From positions 1 to 47,061 of the forward strand of contig JAAZXH010000005.1 of the NCBI GenBank assembly GCA_014240275.1: a stretch of DNA of 47,061 nucleotides, written 5' to 3'. A model generated the notes under the pieces. That model made no database searches, was not told the origin of the DNA, and worked only from the letters and a program-made list of their open reading frames with translations. This DNA comes from Candidatus Peregrinibacteria bacterium (GTDB lineage Bacteria; Patescibacteriota; Gracilibacteria; UBA1369; GCA-2718715). Made by a program: the position numbers and the translations under genes. Positions 32,758 through 41,439 of the stretch are shown one piece after another (position 1 is the stretch's first letter; each line of letters opens with the position of its first letter).

Positions 32758-32786
32758 AAATCAATTTTCTTATACTTAGCTTACCT

Positions 32787-34196
32787 TTATCCAAGTGTTT
32801 TTAAAACTTTCTCAAGTGGCGCCAACTCCAAATTATCCTCTTGTTGCAACAATCCAATAAACTTTCCAATAATTTCCTTTAATCGCTCTAAACTAGAAGC
32901 CTCAAAACGCAAGGTTAACTGTGCGGCTGTATTAGAGGCGCGCAAGGCCGCCCAACTAACCTCATCAAATTCCGCAAAAACACCGTCAATAGTCAATACT
33001 GGCACACCATTATTTTGCAATTTTTGAAGTACATTATCCACAATCTGAAATTTGATTTCATCTTTGGTTTCCAAACGAATTTCTGGAGTGTTATAAACCT
33101 TTGGAAGTCCGTCAAAATAGGAACTCAAAGGCTTAGTGTCTTTAGATAAAATTTCCAAAAAACGCAAAGCAGCTAAAAAAGCATCGTCAAAACCAAAGTA
33201 ATTTTCATTAAAAAACATATGGCCAGAAATCTCACCACCAAATATAGCGTTATGCGTATGCATCGCATTTTCAATATGTGAATGCCCTGTTTTGGTACGC
33301 ATTGGTACACCACCGTGTTGCTTTATATCATTTTCAACTACCTTAGAACATTTCGCATCAAAAATAATCGGTCGACCCGGATTTCGACTTAAAGCATCCC
33401 GAGCAAACAACATTACTATTAGATCCAAAGTGTAGTGTTTACCATTTTCATCTACAAATCCAACTCTATCTCCATCACCATCAAAACCTATCCCAAGGTC
33501 TGCACCAATTTCAACTACCTTAGCTGACAAATCTTTCAAGTTCTCTGCTTTCTCTGGGTTCGCTGGATGATTTGGAAAATTTCCATCTACATCTAAATAC
33601 AAAAACTCTACCTCTAAATTAGCTAAATCAAATAAACGTTCTGCAAACTCCCCTGCCACACCATTACCAGTATCGACTACTACTTTAAGTTTGCGTTTAA
33701 TATCAACCATGCCATGTAAATGTTTTATATAGTCTGAAGCAATATCAATTTTTTGATAAGTACCCTCACCATCGACAAACTGCATAGCATCAATTCGTTT
33801 TCTTAAATCCTGCAACGCATCACCGTAAATGGAATGTGCATTAGAGGCTACAAATTTGAACCCATTATCATTTTTAGGATTATGAGAGGCCGTAATATTA
33901 CAAGCACAGTTATATTGTTCTAAACACGAGGCAAAATAAATTAAAGGCGAAGTCGCCAACCCAGTATCAAAAATATTTAAACCCGATTCTAAAGCACCTT
34001 TCACAAAGGCATCGTGTAAACCTTGACTAGTCAAACGACCATCTCTACCCAATACCATTTGATCCATACCCTGTTCCAAAAGCATAGCAGCCGCTCCTCT
34101 ACCTAATAAATAAGCTGTTTCATTAGTAATATTTACATCTTCACCCATTGCTCGGCCCCGAATGTCGTAAGCTCGAAATATATTTCTATCTATCAT
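32787..34196 (-). CDS. Phosphomannomutase/phosphoglucomutase
   Basis: The 469-residue alpha-D-phosphohexomutase has FRAYDIRGR at 8-15, the phosphoserine loop TASHNP (Ser104), metal loop FDGDGDR near 239 and the sugar loop GGEISGHMFF near 320. It converts hexose 6-phosphates to 1-phosphates for sugar-nucleotide or polysaccharide synthesis. Which sugar is used cannot be told. It starts one base after the smpB stop region and precedes prs. Confidence 0.92.
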   Translation of the reverse strand: MIDRNIFRAYDIRGRAMGEDVNITNETAYLLGRGAAAMLLEQGMDQMVLGRDGRLTSQGLHDAFVKGALESGLNIFDTGLATSPLIYFASCLEQYNCACNITASHNPKNDNGFKFVASNAHSIYGDALQDLRKRIDAMQFVDGEGTYQKIDIASDYIKHLHGMVDIKRKLKVVVDTGNGVAGEFAERLFDLANLEVEFLYLDVDGNFPNHPANPEKAENLKDLSAKVVEIGADLGIGFDGDGDRVGFVDENGKHYTLDLIVMLFARDALSRNPGRPIIFDAKCSKVVENDIKQHGGVPMRTKTGHSHIENAMHTHNAIFGGEISGHMFFNENYFGFDDAFLAALRFLEILSKDTKPLSSYFDGLPKVYNTPEIRLETKDEIKFQIVDNVLQKLQNNGVPVLTIDGVFAEFDEVSWAALRASNTAAQLTLRFEASSLERLKEIIGKFIGLLQQEDNLELAPLEKVLKTLG

Positions 34197-34197
34197 A

Positions 34198-34650
34198 CTA
34201 TTGATTAAAATTTTTAATAAATTTATCTACTCTCTTTTTTTCACTTCTTTCCTTTAACACTTGCTTCTTATCATGTTTTTTACGCCCTTTAGCAACTGCT
34301 ATTGTTATTTTAACTAATCCCTTTTTTAAATACAAATTCAAAGGAACTACAGCTATACCTGTATCATTCTCATACCGTAAAAGTTTTTTAATCTCTTTTT
34401 TATTTAAAAGCAAAGCCCTCTCTTTATCAGGATCATAGTCTTTCGCAGCATTAAACTTATACTGACTAATGCTTAAGCCTCGAATATAAGGCCTACTTTC
34501 AGGAAAAATCACATACGAACCCTTCATAGAACCACTCCCAGCCCGCAAAGCTTTTACTTCTGAGCCAGATAAGACAATTCCAGCCTCAAACTCTTCCATA
34601 ATTTCATAATCGAATCTCGCTTTTTTATTTGATACTAATACCTTCTTCAT
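34198..34650 (-). CDS. smpB: SsrA-binding protein
   Basis: The 150-residue protein has the SmpB core: NKKARFDYEI, EAGIVLSGSEVKALRAGSGSMKGSYV, PLNLYLKKGLVKITIAVAKGRKKHDKK, then a basic tail. It carries tmRNA to stalled ribosomes. tmRNA itself was not seen in the window. It is the first gene of the minus-strand operon, with a TAG stop one base before the mutase ATG. Confidence 0.95.
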   Translation of the reverse strand: MKKVLVSNKKARFDYEIMEEFEAGIVLSGSEVKALRAGSGSMKGSYVIFPESRPYIRGLSISQYKFNAAKDYDPDKERALLLNKKEIKKLLRYENDTGIAVVPLNLYLKKGLVKITIAVAKGRKKHDKKQVLKERSEKKRVDKFIKNFNQ

Positions 34651-34745
34651 AAATATAAGCTTAGGACTTTAAAAATAACATAAGCAGGACTCAAAGACAA
34701 TACATAGCTCGTTTTCACCCCGAATCAAAATACAATTTGCATTTT

Positions 34746-34773
34746 TTGTCAAAAAGTGATATTATAATATAAT
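34746..34773 (+). promoter_or_regulatory. Promoter of the small membrane protein and baeRF-like gene
   Basis: TTGTCA (34746-34751), a 16-base spacer and TATAAT (34768-34773); a second TATAAT overlaps at 34763. It lies about 20 bases before ATG 34792. Confidence 0.65.
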
Positions 34774-34791
34774 CACCTAATCACACAAGAC

Positions 34792-34905
34792 ATGCAAAAA
34801 AAATTTAAAAAACTACTAGAAAAGTATTCTTTAGTTATAGTCGCAAGCACTATCTTACTAATTAGCTTCTCTGTTAGTGCCGCTTTAGAAACTACAATCA
34901 AATAA
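34792..34905 (+). CDS. 37-residue single-pass membrane peptide
   Basis: ATG 34792 to TAA 34903-34905 encodes a peptide with a basic start (MQKKFKKLLEKY), one hydrophobic segment (SLVIVASTILLISFSVSAA) and a polar end (LETTIK). It resembles a signal-anchor or a signal peptide with little mature part. It has a good promoter directly upstream and is 16 bases from the next gene, so expression is plausible. No family was recognised. It could also be the remains of a longer secreted protein. Confidence 0.5.
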   Translation: MQKKFKKLLEKYSLVIVASTILLISFSVSAALETTIK

Positions 34906-34921
34906 ATTTAACTTTAAAACG

Positions 34922-35386
34922 ATGCAAATCAAACAATGGGAATTTCCAAAACACTTACCAGAATTCGAAAAAACTACTTGTCTATTGCAAGTTACTCACT
35001 ATAACGCACGAGTTTTCTTAGCTCATTTCGATGCGCTTAGCCAACTTGAAGACATCCACACCGAAAAGGCTGAAAAAGTTCATTATTCAGACCACGAAGG
35101 AATGAGTAAAAAAAGCACAGGCGGCTACACTATGCCAGGTATGGAAAACAACCACCTCAAACAACACATGGAAAAAGTATTCATCAATTATCTAATTGAA
35201 AGAATCAAATTCATGCACAGTCAAAAAATGTTTCAAGAACTAGTAATCTACACACCAGCTGATATGAAAAAACAAATCGAACACAAGCTTCCAAAAAACC
35301 TACAAAACAAAGTTCGCTTTGTAAAAGGAACTTTTAACTACGACACTCCTTACCAGTTACTTGATAGACTTTACGTTTTAAAATAA
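34922..35386 (+). CDS. baeRF / host-attachment-protein-like small protein
   Basis: The 154-residue protein has the layout of the bacterial eRF1-like (baeRF, 'host attachment') family. The first strand resembles TCLLQVTHYNARVFLAHFD. A loop with GGYTMPGMENNHLKQHMEKVF follows, where family members carry a His-containing helix. Next comes FQELVIYTPADMKKQIEHKLP, which parallels LVLVAPPxxLGxLR, and finally a VRFVKGTFNYDT strand. The family name comes from Agrobacterium; the real function is thought to concern ribosomes or RNA. It probably shares a transcript with the peptide at 34792. Its 3' end overlaps the convergent trmH-type gene by 16 bases. Confidence 0.55.
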   Translation: MQIKQWEFPKHLPEFEKTTCLLQVTHYNARVFLAHFDALSQLEDIHTEKAEKVHYSDHEGMSKKSTGGYTMPGMENNHLKQHMEKVFINYLIERIKFMHSQKMFQELVIYTPADMKKQIEHKLPKNLQNKVRFVKGTFNYDTPYQLLDRLYVLK

Positions 35387-35847
35387 GTCAGGGTATAGGC
35401 TGCTATCGCAAAGGCCACAGACACGTTCAACGACTCCTTGATACCATTCATAGGCAAATGGACAACTCTGTGGCTTTTTGTTAACAAATTTTTCGCCACA
35501 CCTTCTACCTCATTACCCACAATTAACAAGAGCTTATCTGAATCTACCTTAGACTCAGCAAGATATTGATACAAGTCTTTAGAGTCCTGATTAATTTCGA
35601 GTGCCAAAATTGTATAATCTGCATATTTATTTAAAACATCGACACTTTCAACTATCTGTTCGTAAGCAACCGAGCTTTCAGAACCCAAAGAGACCTTAGT
35701 CAATTTTTTGTTTTCCAAGCCATACTTATCTAAAGGGCTCGTCGTAATCCCTGCTAAATACAATTTTTTAATTCCAAGTGCATCCGCAGTTCGAAAGATT
35801 GTCCCTACGTTAAAAGCTGAACGAATATTATCTAATAAAACTATCAT
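35371..35847 (-). CDS. TrmH/SpoU-family RNA 2'-O-methyltransferase
   Basis: The 158-residue SPOUT domain without an N-terminal extension carries all three motifs: DNIRSAFNVGTIFRTAD (6-22), LLLIVGNEVEGV (about 106-117) and LPMNGIKESLNVSVAFAIAAY (about 131-151). It methylates a ribose in tRNA or rRNA; the exact site cannot be assigned. It overlaps the upstream YgjP-type gene by 4 bases (ATGA), so the two are coupled. Confidence 0.9.
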   Translation of the reverse strand: MIVLLDNIRSAFNVGTIFRTADALGIKKLYLAGITTSPLDKYGLENKKLTKVSLGSESSVAYEQIVESVDVLNKYADYTILALEINQDSKDLYQYLAESKVDSDKLLLIVGNEVEGVAKNLLTKSHRVVHLPMNGIKESLNVSVAFAIAAYTLTYFKT

Positions 35848-36527
35848 ATATAAGTTGTTATAAAACCTTGCATTTTACGCACCTGGGCTTGGCGATACTT
35901 ATAATCTGGCATCTGACTCTCTACCAAATTCCAAAAATTTTTAGAGTGATCCATGTAACGCAAATGGCAAACCTCGTGCCAAACTACATAATCTATTAAA
36001 CTTTGAGGCAGTAAAATTAAACGCCAGCTCAAATTAATATTTTTCATAGAGCTACAACTCCCAAAACGCGTCTTAGTATCCTTGATGCGAAACTCATTAT
36101 ACTCCAAACAACTTAATTGAGTATAATAATCTAAACGTAGCTTAAAAAATTTTTTAGCTTGTTCCTTGTAAAATTCAACCACGCAAGATTTTTCTAGCTG
36201 TTTAAGAAACAAAATATCTTGCTCAAAGTGAAATTTTTTGTGCAAATCAGAATCCAAATACAACTCCACAGAAGGGCTACCCAAAAACTGCAAACGCGCT
36301 TTATGACTCAACTTTAGAGCTTCATCAGACTGCACATTTTTTAGCAACCACAACTTGTTTTGCTCTACAAAACTCATAGTTTGATCATCCGTTATTCCAG
36401 GCGGAATATTTAATTGAAACAAATTCCCCCCCAACAAACGCATAGAAAGACGCCGTAAATTCGGCGTCCTTTTTTCTTTAAATTCAACAATCTGGTTATC
36501 CAATACAACCTGAAAAGTGGATTTCAT
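35844..36527 (-). CDS. YgjP/DUF45-type zinc metallopeptidase
   Basis: The 227-residue protein has the family order: RRLSMRLLGGN-type N-terminal strands, then the conserved KDTKTRFGSCSSMKNINLSWRLILLP (about 140-165) and HEVCH (184-188) followed by His194 (YMDHSKNFW). Members are predicted metalloproteases often found near restriction or housekeeping genes. It lies between the aldolase (3-base gap) and trmH-type gene (4-base overlap). The stop is TGA within ATGA. Confidence 0.85.
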   Translation of the reverse strand: MKSTFQVVLDNQIVEFKEKRTPNLRRLSMRLLGGNLFQLNIPPGITDDQTMSFVEQNKLWLLKNVQSDEALKLSHKARLQFLGSPSVELYLDSDLHKKFHFEQDILFLKQLEKSCVVEFYKEQAKKFFKLRLDYYTQLSCLEYNEFRIKDTKTRFGSCSSMKNINLSWRLILLPQSLIDYVVWHEVCHLRYMDHSKNFWNLVESQMPDYKYRQAQVRKMQGFITTYI

Positions 36528-36530
36528 AAA

Positions 36531-37595
36531 TTAATAAGAATAATTTTTTTGAAACAAATCTGCCAAAGCATCTGGATTATTCTCATGACTAGCTTCATAT
36601 TTACCTAAAGTAGCTAAAGAGTTTAAATGAGCTCTATCTAACAATACTTTAGAAGCAATCTCTACATTTTTAACTTTACCCAAATAGGCCTTTAAACAAC
36701 TAGCTTGCAAAGCTCTACCATATGAAAAACTCAAAGCCCATGGTTTTTTAGCAACCAAACGATTCATAGCATCTAAGGCTTGTGTTGCTTGAGCTTCAGA
36801 CATGCCACCACTTAAAAACACGACACCTGGCACAGCCACTGGCAAAGATTCTTGTAAACACTCTACTGTGAATCTTGCAATAGCTTGGGCATCAAATTCC
36901 GTACCTGCATCGACTCCAGAACGCACCATATTAGGTTTTAACAAAGTTCCTGGCAAATAGACCCCATGGTCAGACAAGGCTTTATAAGTAATAGTAATTA
37001 CACGACTAGTCACCTTTTTTGCTTGTTCAATGGTATGATCTCCATCCATTAAAACCTCAGGCTCTACAATTGGGACAACCCCATGGTCCTGACAAATTTT
37101 AGCGTAGCGAGCTAATGCTTGCGCATTTTGCTCAATTGCAAACTCACTTGGTAAAGCTTTAGGAATATCAATCTTCAAAACACCTCTCCATTTTGCAAAA
37201 GTAGCACCCATCTTAGCATATTCAGCCATTCTTACATCCAAATTATCTAAGCCTTGAGTAACAGTTTCACCTAAATCATTAATTGCTTTTACACCGATAT
37301 CAACCTTAATCCAAACTTGAATATCGCGATCTAAAAGAGGCTGAACTAAACGCTTACCGTCCACTTCATCTCGAAATGTTTCATCAAAAGTAATCACTCC
37401 TGAAATAAAGTTTTCCAAACTGGGACAATTAAACAAAAGCCCTCGGTATGCTATTCTATTGTCGTGATTATTCTCAACTGCAATTTGGTCAAAACGCTTC
37501 CCAATCGTTCCTAAACTCTCATCAGCAGCTAAAATCCCTTTTCCTGGGGTAACTAACTTCTGAGCATTAGTTTTTAATTTTTCAAAATTTGGCAT
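36531..37595 (-). CDS. Fructose-bisphosphate aldolase class I
   Basis: From ATG 37595 (MPNFEKL) the protein has 354 residues; ATG 37601 adds two. KLVTPGKGILAADES near 16-30, EPEVLMDGDHTIEQA near 180 and the Schiff-base lysine in LPGTLLKPNMV near 220 identify the eukaryote-like class I aldolase, which needs no metal. It cleaves fructose-1,6-bisphosphate in glycolysis. The C-terminus ends in Tyr (KNYSY), as in animal aldolases where the last Tyr aids catalysis. It heads the aldolase-YgjP-trmH group. Confidence 0.94.
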   Translation of the reverse strand: MPNFEKLKTNAQKLVTPGKGILAADESLGTIGKRFDQIAVENNHDNRIAYRGLLFNCPSLENFISGVITFDETFRDEVDGKRLVQPLLDRDIQVWIKVDIGVKAINDLGETVTQGLDNLDVRMAEYAKMGATFAKWRGVLKIDIPKALPSEFAIEQNAQALARYAKICQDHGVVPIVEPEVLMDGDHTIEQAKKVTSRVITITYKALSDHGVYLPGTLLKPNMVRSGVDAGTEFDAQAIARFTVECLQESLPVAVPGVVFLSGGMSEAQATQALDAMNRLVAKKPWALSFSYGRALQASCLKAYLGKVKNVEIASKVLLDRAHLNSLATLGKYEASHENNPDALADLFQKNYSY

Positions 37596-37703
37596 AAACA
37601 TAGATTACAAACAACTCCATTCTATCAAAATTTAGCTTCCGTGCAAAACTGTTTACTTTCAAACTATTTAAAATTATATTAAAAACAAAACTAAAATTAA
37701 TTC

Positions 37704-38576
37704 ATGGCTTTTCATAGAACAAGAAACAATAGAACTGAATTTTCTCCAATTGGATTTTACACCAGAATAAATGAAGAAAACCTTCCAAACCGAGCCATCA
37801 GCCCTCAACTATATCGCTCAACCGATACCAACCAAGACGTTCAACAAATCAAAGAAATCTACCAAGGCAGACTCATTGACACGTGTCGAACTAACCCTCT
37901 ATCAGATGAAAGCATAGCATATGACATATCTCACAACCTAGACAATCTGCAAAACTTAAAACTTATCAATCTAAATGGACGCAATCGAATGGGAATTCTA
38001 ATGCCAAATCGCGAACACGTTCTAGACTATCTAGACAACCTTCATTACGACTTTATTGACTCCATTAACACAATAGAATATCCAAAACTACTGATAACTC
38101 CCTGCAGATATAGTCTTTCTGAATACCTTAATGAAGTCCAAAACGTAACCACCAATTTTCACACTTTATCACCTAAGCACCTTAATAAAAGCATTCAGTT
38201 TCATATAGATAGGCAAAAAATGTATTTTGAACAATTTCGCCACGAAGTTCCTCAATATTTAATTTCTTACGTCGAACAAAATAGCGAAACATACTCAATT
38301 TACAACCAACAACAAACACCTTACAAGATGATGCAACAGCAAAATAAATTTGACCCTTGGTATATTTCTGAGTACATCTGTTTTCAACATCTATCAGAAA
38401 TAGAAAATGTAGCAAACGACTACTCTGGATCAACTCTACTCAATGGGAATACTAAAAAGTCTCATTTAACTTTTCACGGATATAGAGACTTAGACCACAG
38501 TATTCATATTCAACAAATCAAACAAAATCAACCGCAATCTAAACTCAACTATCGCAATAAAGTTAACCTAAATTAA
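37704..38576 (+). CDS. Hypothetical protein, 290 residues
   Basis: No family was recognised. The protein is polar, Gln/Asn/His-rich, without signal peptide or membrane segments, and has a His/Gln-rich C-terminal part (IHIQQIKQNQPQSK). Its codon and residue style resembles the orphan at 22100. It stands alone on the + strand between minus-strand operons and overlaps the msrB stop by 4 bases (convergent). Confidence 0.6.
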   Translation: MAFHRTRNNRTEFSPIGFYTRINEENLPNRAISPQLYRSTDTNQDVQQIKEIYQGRLIDTCRTNPLSDESIAYDISHNLDNLQNLKLINLNGRNRMGILMPNREHVLDYLDNLHYDFIDSINTIEYPKLLITPCRYSLSEYLNEVQNVTTNFHTLSPKHLNKSIQFHIDRQKMYFEQFRHEVPQYLISYVEQNSETYSIYNQQQTPYKMMQQQNKFDPWYISEYICFQHLSEIENVANDYSGSTLLNGNTKKSHLTFHGYRDLDHSIHIQQIKQNQPQSKLNYRNKVNLN

Positions 38577-38947
38577 TCTTTTGATTCAAAGTCTAAACTA
38601 CAAGAATTAATACAAAAACGTTGACCTGTTAAAGTTTGCGGGACATCATCAAACAAATGCCCTAAATGCGCTCCACATTTTTTACAAATTACTTCAGTTC
38701 TCTGCATTCCATGTGAATCATCATTTCGTAAAATGATTTTATCAGAAACAGACTTAAAAAAAGCTGGCCATCCACAACCTGAATCAAATTTTGCATGAGA
38801 CTCAAACAGTTTTTCACGACATACCACACATTTATAAACACCATCTTCAAAAAAATCATCGTAAACTCCAGAAAAAGGCGGCTCAGTCGCCGCCTCTTGA
38901 GTTACCTTATATTGCAATTCTGACAAATGAGATAAATCCTTTTTCAT
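38573..38947 (-). CDS. msrB: Peptide-methionine (R)-S-oxide reductase
   Basis: The 124-residue protein has zinc Cys pairs C40/C43 (CVVC) and C88/C91 (CKKC), the substrate pocket SGCGWPAF near 57-63 and catalytic Cys112 (RFCINS). There is a second Cys at 116, a possible resolving residue. It repairs oxidised methionine. It begins with no gap after the 2OG oxygenase stop, so the two are co-transcribed. Confidence 0.95.
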   Translation of the reverse strand: MKKDLSHLSELQYKVTQEAATEPPFSGVYDDFFEDGVYKCVVCREKLFESHAKFDSGCGWPAFFKSVSDKIILRNDDSHGMQRTEVICKKCGAHLGHLFDDVPQTLTGQRFCINSCSLDFESKD

Positions 38948-39907
38948 CTATTTTTTCATTATCTGAGCCAAACGTTCGGTCAAAAACTCTCCAACCGTTG
39001 TATCTTCATAACGCTTTGGATTATCCGCATCGACACAATTAGGCAAACATTCTAAATTAACATCACTCTTAGCATGCATAAAAAATGGCATGGAATAACG
39101 CGGCTTATGCATTTCTTCTTTCGGAGGCATAATCACTCTATGCAAAGTAGACTTCAATTTATGATTAGTTAAACGATCTAACATATCACCTACATTACAA
39201 ACTAAAGCATCAGGTACAACTGTAATATCTATCCATTTACCATCAGCTCGCAAAACTTGCAAACCACCAGCTGAAGCTCCCATTAACAAAGTAATAAAGT
39301 TAATATCTCCATGCTCGGCTGCCCGCATTGCATCCTCATCTACTTTATCAGGATCAACTGGATAGTAATGAATCGGTCGTAAAATACTATTACCACCAAT
39401 CACCTTATCTTGAAAATAATTTTCATCTAAATCTAAATAAATTGCAATACCTCGCAACATCTTAGCTGCAGAATTCTCTAAAATCTTAAAAGCTTCTAAA
39501 GATAGCTCTTTTAACTCTGGTACATTTTCTGGCCAAACATTTCGTAAATAATTGTAACCACCCGCATCTATTACTTCATCCGACTGACCAACATGATAAA
39601 ACTCCTTTTCATCCGGTACATCATGACCAACAGCTTGCTCAGATTGCGGTGGAGTATAACCTCTTTGATATTGATTATCAGGTAGTGCTAATTTTAATTT
39701 TTCTTGCATATCTGAAGCATAAAAATCCTTCCATAAAGTATATAACTTATCTTGCATTTCGTCCGATAAACCGTGATTTACAACGGCTACAAATCCAAAG
39801 TTCTCGTAGGCTTCTCCAAGCATTTTTGCAAATTGCTTCTTGGAAGCATCATCACCATCCATCATAGACAAATCTACCAATGGAATATTATCGTATAATT
39901 TTACCAT
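38948..39907 (-). CDS. 2-oxoglutarate/Fe(II)-dependent oxygenase, isopenicillin-N-synthase-like family
   Basis: From ATG 39907 the protein has 319 residues; an upstream TTG (39934) is less likely. The N-terminal IPLVDLS...FGFVAVVNHGL is the family's DIOX_N pattern. The iron triad is His199, Asp201 (EHGDINF) and His256 (TLHRV), and Arg270/Ser272 (RYS) would bind 2-oxoglutarate. Substrates of this family range from amino acids and peptides to hormones, so the substrate is not predictable. It sits between an aspartoacylase-like gene and msrB, all on one strand. Such oxygenases are unusual in a very small genome. Confidence 0.88.
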   Translation of the reverse strand: MVKLYDNIPLVDLSMMDGDDASKKQFAKMLGEAYENFGFVAVVNHGLSDEMQDKLYTLWKDFYASDMQEKLKLALPDNQYQRGYTPPQSEQAVGHDVPDEKEFYHVGQSDEVIDAGGYNYLRNVWPENVPELKELSLEAFKILENSAAKMLRGIAIYLDLDENYFQDKVIGGNSILRPIHYYPVDPDKVDEDAMRAAEHGDINFITLLMGASAGGLQVLRADGKWIDITVVPDALVCNVGDMLDRLTNHKLKSTLHRVIMPPKEEMHKPRYSMPFFMHAKSDVNLECLPNCVDADNPKRYEDTTVGEFLTERLAQIMKK

Positions 39908-39949
39908 TTTATACAGGGGGTTAAAACAAAACAATTTTAACTCAAGTAG

Positions 39950-40795
39950 TTATTTTTGCAAAGCTAAAAAACCTAATTCACCACCAATACGAACAGACTC
40001 AACCGCCTTTGGTAAAACTAAAAAACAATCATAAGGTGCTCTAATCTGCAAATCATCATACTCAAGCAATAAATCATATTTTGCAAACTCATCAAAATTA
40101 CTTATTGGAAACTTCCAACGTAATTCATCCGATGACTTATAAATAACATGTTGCAACTCAAAACAATCCACAAAAGGAACAAAAGTCACTTTTGCATCCA
40201 GCATATCTGTTACATGCAAAAGCTTTAATATCATGTCATAAGCTCTACGTTTGCTACCTTGAGTATTAATTTGCCCAGCCTCATAAGTTAAACCAATAGC
40301 ACCAACTCTATTAGCATAACCTGCTGCATCACCACTCACCGAACTAAACTTATTCCAACCAGAAACAACATAAGTTGGCGATAAAGCACGTGCTAATTCT
40401 ACACAAGATCCTTGCGCTATTATAAAATCTTCCGAAACAACTGCCGTAGCATGAATATCTAAAACTACATCCATTTTATGAAAAAACGGCATTAAATCAA
40501 ACGCTCTACCTGCCTCTAGAGTATCATCTAAAATAGCTTTTTCCGAAAACGTACGATTCAAATCCACATCTATAAATCTACGCTTAGCAACAATAGCATC
40601 TAAATTACCATAAGCGAAAGTCACTGAACCATTTTTTAATGACAAAATTTCTTCATTAAACTCCTGCAATAAACGCCTAATTGCAAACACACCACATAAC
40701 TCATCTCCATGCACACCACCTAAAACCAAAATATTTTTTCCTTCATGCTCACTAGAGCATTTGACTACTCCCGAGCACACCCGCTCTATTTTCAT
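39950..40795 (-). CDS. Succinylglutamate desuccinylase/aspartoacylase-family zinc hydrolase
   Basis: From ATG 40795 the protein has 281 residues; a TTG two codons earlier is unlikely. Zinc ligands are in GGVHGDE (His29, Glu32) and the later DIHA, with DLNRTF as the substrate-binding motif and LTYEAGQ near the catalytic Glu. The family removes acyl groups from amino acids such as N-acetylaspartate or N-succinylglutamate. It lies 9 bases after the FMN reductase gene and 42 before the oxygenase. Confidence 0.87.
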   Translation of the reverse strand: MKIERVCSGVVKCSSEHEGKNILVLGGVHGDELCGVFAIRRLLQEFNEEILSLKNGSVTFAYGNLDAIVAKRRFIDVDLNRTFSEKAILDDTLEAGRAFDLMPFFHKMDVVLDIHATAVVSEDFIIAQGSCVELARALSPTYVVSGWNKFSSVSGDAAGYANRVGAIGLTYEAGQINTQGSKRRAYDMILKLLHVTDMLDAKVTFVPFVDCFELQHVIYKSSDELRWKFPISNFDEFAKYDLLLEYDDLQIRAPYDCFLVLPKAVESVRIGGELGFLALQK

Positions 40796-40804
40796 AAACA
40801 AAAT

Positions 40805-41398
40805 TTACATACCATATGGATATTTTTCCAAATCTATCAAACCAGAATTCCGTAGTGGTTGCAATAGTTTTGCAGTCTCCAGCAAAATCCCTAAACCATA
40901 ATCTAAACGTTCGCGCACATAAACATCGTCGGAATCATCATGAAACATATGTTCACAATCGCGTACAATTAAATGTTCAGGTAAATAAAAAATTTGAGAA
41001 TTTTTATAAGAAGACATTCTCAACTCAGCAATTGGGTAAGATCCACCACGCGAAGAAGACACACCAACTAAATAAGCAGGCTTAAAAGCCACACAACCGC
41101 CTGTTAAATACAAAAGTAAATTCTTTAAACCAGCAGGTGCCATACCAGCCCACTCCGGAACACAAACTATCAAAGCATCACAAGCTTCTAATTCCGAAAC
41201 CAAGGGTGAAACAAATTTCTGAAGTACTTCAGAAGAATCATCCCAAGCCGACTCATCCCATAAAGGCATAGGATTATTTGCTAAGGAATATAAAAAGGTT
41301 TCTACCTTAAATTCAGCCTTTAACTTATCTTCAATAAAATGAGCGATTCTATGTGTCTCAGCTTCTCGATGGCTACCAGACAAAATTGCAATTTTCAT
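40805..41398 (-). CDS. NADPH-dependent FMN reductase-family protein
   Basis: The 197-residue flavodoxin-like protein has the FMN phosphate loop ILSGSHREAETHR (5-17), VPEWAGMAPAGLKNLL near 90-105 (where classic members read PEYNGSxPGxLKN) and SSSRGG near 118-123. It probably reduces flavin or quinones. It is the first of four closely spaced genes ending with msrB, and may feed electrons or protect against oxidative stress. Confidence 0.85.
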   Translation of the reverse strand: MKIAILSGSHREAETHRIAHFIEDKLKAEFKVETFLYSLANNPMPLWDESAWDDSSEVLQKFVSPLVSELEACDALIVCVPEWAGMAPAGLKNLLLYLTGGCVAFKPAYLVGVSSSRGGSYPIAELRMSSYKNSQIFYLPEHLIVRDCEHMFHDDSDDVYVRERLDYGLGILLETAKLLQPLRNSGLIDLEKYPYGM

Positions 41399-41439
41399 AA
41401 ATTTACATTAAATCATAATTATTATATATGAATTCAATA

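Noticed and set aside
39908-39934. TTG start of the 2OG oxygenase
   Set aside because: The family N-terminus fits ATG 39907; the extra nine residues have no family support.
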